The translations under genes were made by a program, and so were the position numbers. Below are positions 63,013-64,000 of a DNA stretch of 64,000 nucleotides, piece by piece. This DNA is from JBBDQZ01 sp040905705 (lineage in GTDB: Bacteria > Bacteroidota > Rhodothermia > Balneolales > Natronogracilivirgulaceae), in the NCBI GenBank assembly GCA_040905705.1, contig JBBDQZ010000068.1, positions 1 to 64,000 on the forward strand, in the 5' to 3' direction. The notes under the pieces were generated by a model. It made no database searches and was not told the origin of the DNA. It saw only the letters and a program-made list of their open reading frames with translations. Every line of letters starts with the position of its first letter. Positions within the stretch are counted from its first letter, which is position 1.

Positions 63013-63633
63013 ATGCGTTACGGCTTCACTATATTGTTGTTGTTCACTGTTTCTTGTGCTACAACCCGAAGTGGTAATATTATTGATCAGGGCGAAGCCA
63101 GTTGGTACGGACCCGGTTTCCACGGACGGCAAACCGCCAATGGTGAAACATACGATCAAAACAAGCTGACTGCGGCACATCGCACGCTTCCGTTCAATAC
63201 TGTCATTCGTGTAGTCAACCTGGACAACGGCAAATCCATCCATGTCCGAATTAACGACCGGGGTCCGTATGCAAGAGGGCGTGTTATCGATTTGTCGAGG
63301 GAAGCTGCAAGACGCATAGACATGATTGACACCGGAGTGGCACCTGTCCGGCTCATCCTCATAAATTCCGAAGAACCGATTCGTACACGTGGGCCTGGAA
63401 ATATTCGCCAGGAAGAATTTACCATTCAACTTGCTTCCTTTTACAACCGTTCGGAAGCCGAGGCCTTTTCCCGGCAAATTCGACGCAGCCGGGTAGAAAC
63501 GGGAAATGTTAACGGACGAACCGTTTATCGTGTCTATTATGGAACCTACCGGAATGCACGCGATGCGAATCGTGACCTAAACCGGTTTGAACGTAGCGGA
63601 TACGAGTGTTTTGTAAAACAAGTTCAAAATTGA
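63013..63633 (+). CDS. RlpA-family septal lytic transglycosylase with SPOR domain
   Basis: 206 residues from ATG 63013 (MRYGFTILLLFTVSC, lipobox). The longer frame starts at a TTG with no signal logic. RlpA double-psi barrel: GEASWYGPGFHGRQTANGE, KLTAAHRTLPFNTVIRV and VRINDRGPYARGRVIDLS with the catalytic Asp. A SPOR domain (EEFTIQLASFYNRSEAEAF to the end) binds denuded septal peptidoglycan. Acts in the periplasm at division. Confidence 0.9.
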   Translation: MRYGFTILLLFTVSCATTRSGNIIDQGEASWYGPGFHGRQTANGETYDQNKLTAAHRTLPFNTVIRVVNLDNGKSIHVRINDRGPYARGRVIDLSREAARRIDMIDTGVAPVRLILINSEEPIRTRGPGNIRQEEFTIQLASFYNRSEAEAFSRQIRRSRVETGNVNGRTVYRVYYGTYRNARDANRDLNRFERSGYECFVKQVQN

Positions 63634-63794
63634 CAAGGCCGCGAATACATCCGGGCAGAACTGGACGCCGACTTACATTATTGACACCGGTTGAAATTTT
63701 TTCAACACTATGGACTCTCTTTACAAGAAAAATCCTATTTTAAACGTATAATAGGAAACCGGACCCTTAACATACATCCCAATTTATTGAAACA

Positions 63795-64000
63795 ATGAGC
63801 ATATTTCCAAAAGGATTCACATTAGGCTTGATTTCCGGTGCAGCAGTCGGCTCATTTCTTGCCTTATTATACGCTCCGGACAAAGGGGTGAATACTCGCG
63901 ACCGTATCAGTTATCGGCTGAACAATTATCTCGATGAACTCAGCAGCCTGATCGAGCGTCTGCAACATGAAAACAGTATTGTTTCTGATGCCAAGAAAGA
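63795..64000 (+). CDS. YtxH-domain protein, cut by window edge
   Basis: ATG 63795 opens an unbroken frame to the window end: MSIFPKGFTLGLISGAAVG, SFLALLYAPDKGVNTRDRI, then a coiled-coil-like helix (SSLIERLQHENSIVSDAKK). The glycine-rich membrane segment followed by APDKG and an amphipathic helix is the YtxH (general stress) signature. The C-terminal part lies beyond the window. Confidence 0.85.
   Translation, partial: MSIFPKGFTLGLISGAAVGSFLALLYAPDKGVNTRDRISYRLNNYLDELSSLIERLQHENSIVSDAKK

Noticed and set aside
1..64000. CRISPR array, tRNA, rRNA, insertion sequence or prophage
   Set aside because: I looked for evenly spaced repeats, cloverleaf-like and rRNA-like stretches, transposase motifs and phage genes and found none.

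Overview
The window looks like part of a bacterial chromosome from the Fibrobacterota-Chlorobiota-Bacteroidota superphylum, most likely Balneolota or Rhodothermota. This is an inference; there is no rRNA or tRNA here to confirm it. The evidence is the repeated type IX secretion (T9SS) C-terminal sorting domain ([10 protein letters not shown] type), a SusC-like TonB-dependent receptor with a PorV/PorQ-family protein but no SusD, many lipoproteins and Tat-exported dehydrogenases, and AT-rich intergenic regions with only occasional Shine-Dalgarno sequences. I found no phage, insertion sequence, CRISPR array or RNA gene. One 100-N assembly gap (21232-21331) falls inside a repeat protein.

Layout. 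(1) 1-15.7 kb, plus strand: three tandem DUF4874/DUF4832 proteins (the first cut by the window edge), then a compact run of an exported RraA-like aldolase, a BASS-family transporter, a RidA-like lipoprotein, five paralogous exported amidohydrolase/deacetylase enzymes, a CBM9-like protein and a Tat-exported PLP enzyme of the SelA/DgaE type. (2) 15.7-22.8 kb, plus strand: a PQQ-type sugar dehydrogenase lipoprotein, a lactonase-fold lipoprotein, a leucine-rich-repeat surface protein and a GLUG-repeat surface protein. (3) 22.8-32 kb, minus strand: an outer-membrane uptake operon (TonB-dependent receptor, FN3-type protein, PorV/PorQ-like protein, IPT/propeller lipoprotein, unknown 500-residue lipoprotein). 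(4) 32.3-50.5 kb, minus strand: a sugar-catabolic block with two DMT transporters, three GH109-like Tat-exported proteins, two further Gfo/Idh/MocA oxidoreductases, a Tat-exported amidohydrolase, an FGGY kinase, class II and class I aldolases, an aldose-epimerase-like protein and an L-fucose/L-arabinose isomerase-family protein. (5) 51-56.6 kb, minus strand: a deacetylase-like protein, a lipoprotein amidohydrolase and a fourth DUF4832 protein carrying a T9SS tail. (6) 57-61.3 kb: a cytoplasmic amidohydrolase, a DeoR-type regulator, an SDR dehydrogenase and a fumarylacetoacetate-hydrolase-family protein, resembling part of a non-phosphorylating deoxy-sugar acid pathway. (7) 61.3-64 kb: household genes (DUF4405, macro domain, RlpA, YtxH).

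How it may work together (inference). Surface and T9SS proteins with CBM9-like domains, together with the TonB-dependent receptor, would bind and import a carbohydrate. GH109-like and Gfo/Idh/MocA enzymes would process glycosides. Isomerase, FGGY kinase and aldolase would feed glycolysis, and the DeoR/SDR/FAH set would handle an oxidised sugar acid. The most unusual feature is the 3.5-15.7 kb run. Enzyme families that usually work in the cytosol (RraA, RidA, SelA-like PLP enzyme, COG3964-type amidohydrolases) all carry export signals and sit beside an organic-anion transporter gene. This suggests a catabolic route outside the inner membrane.
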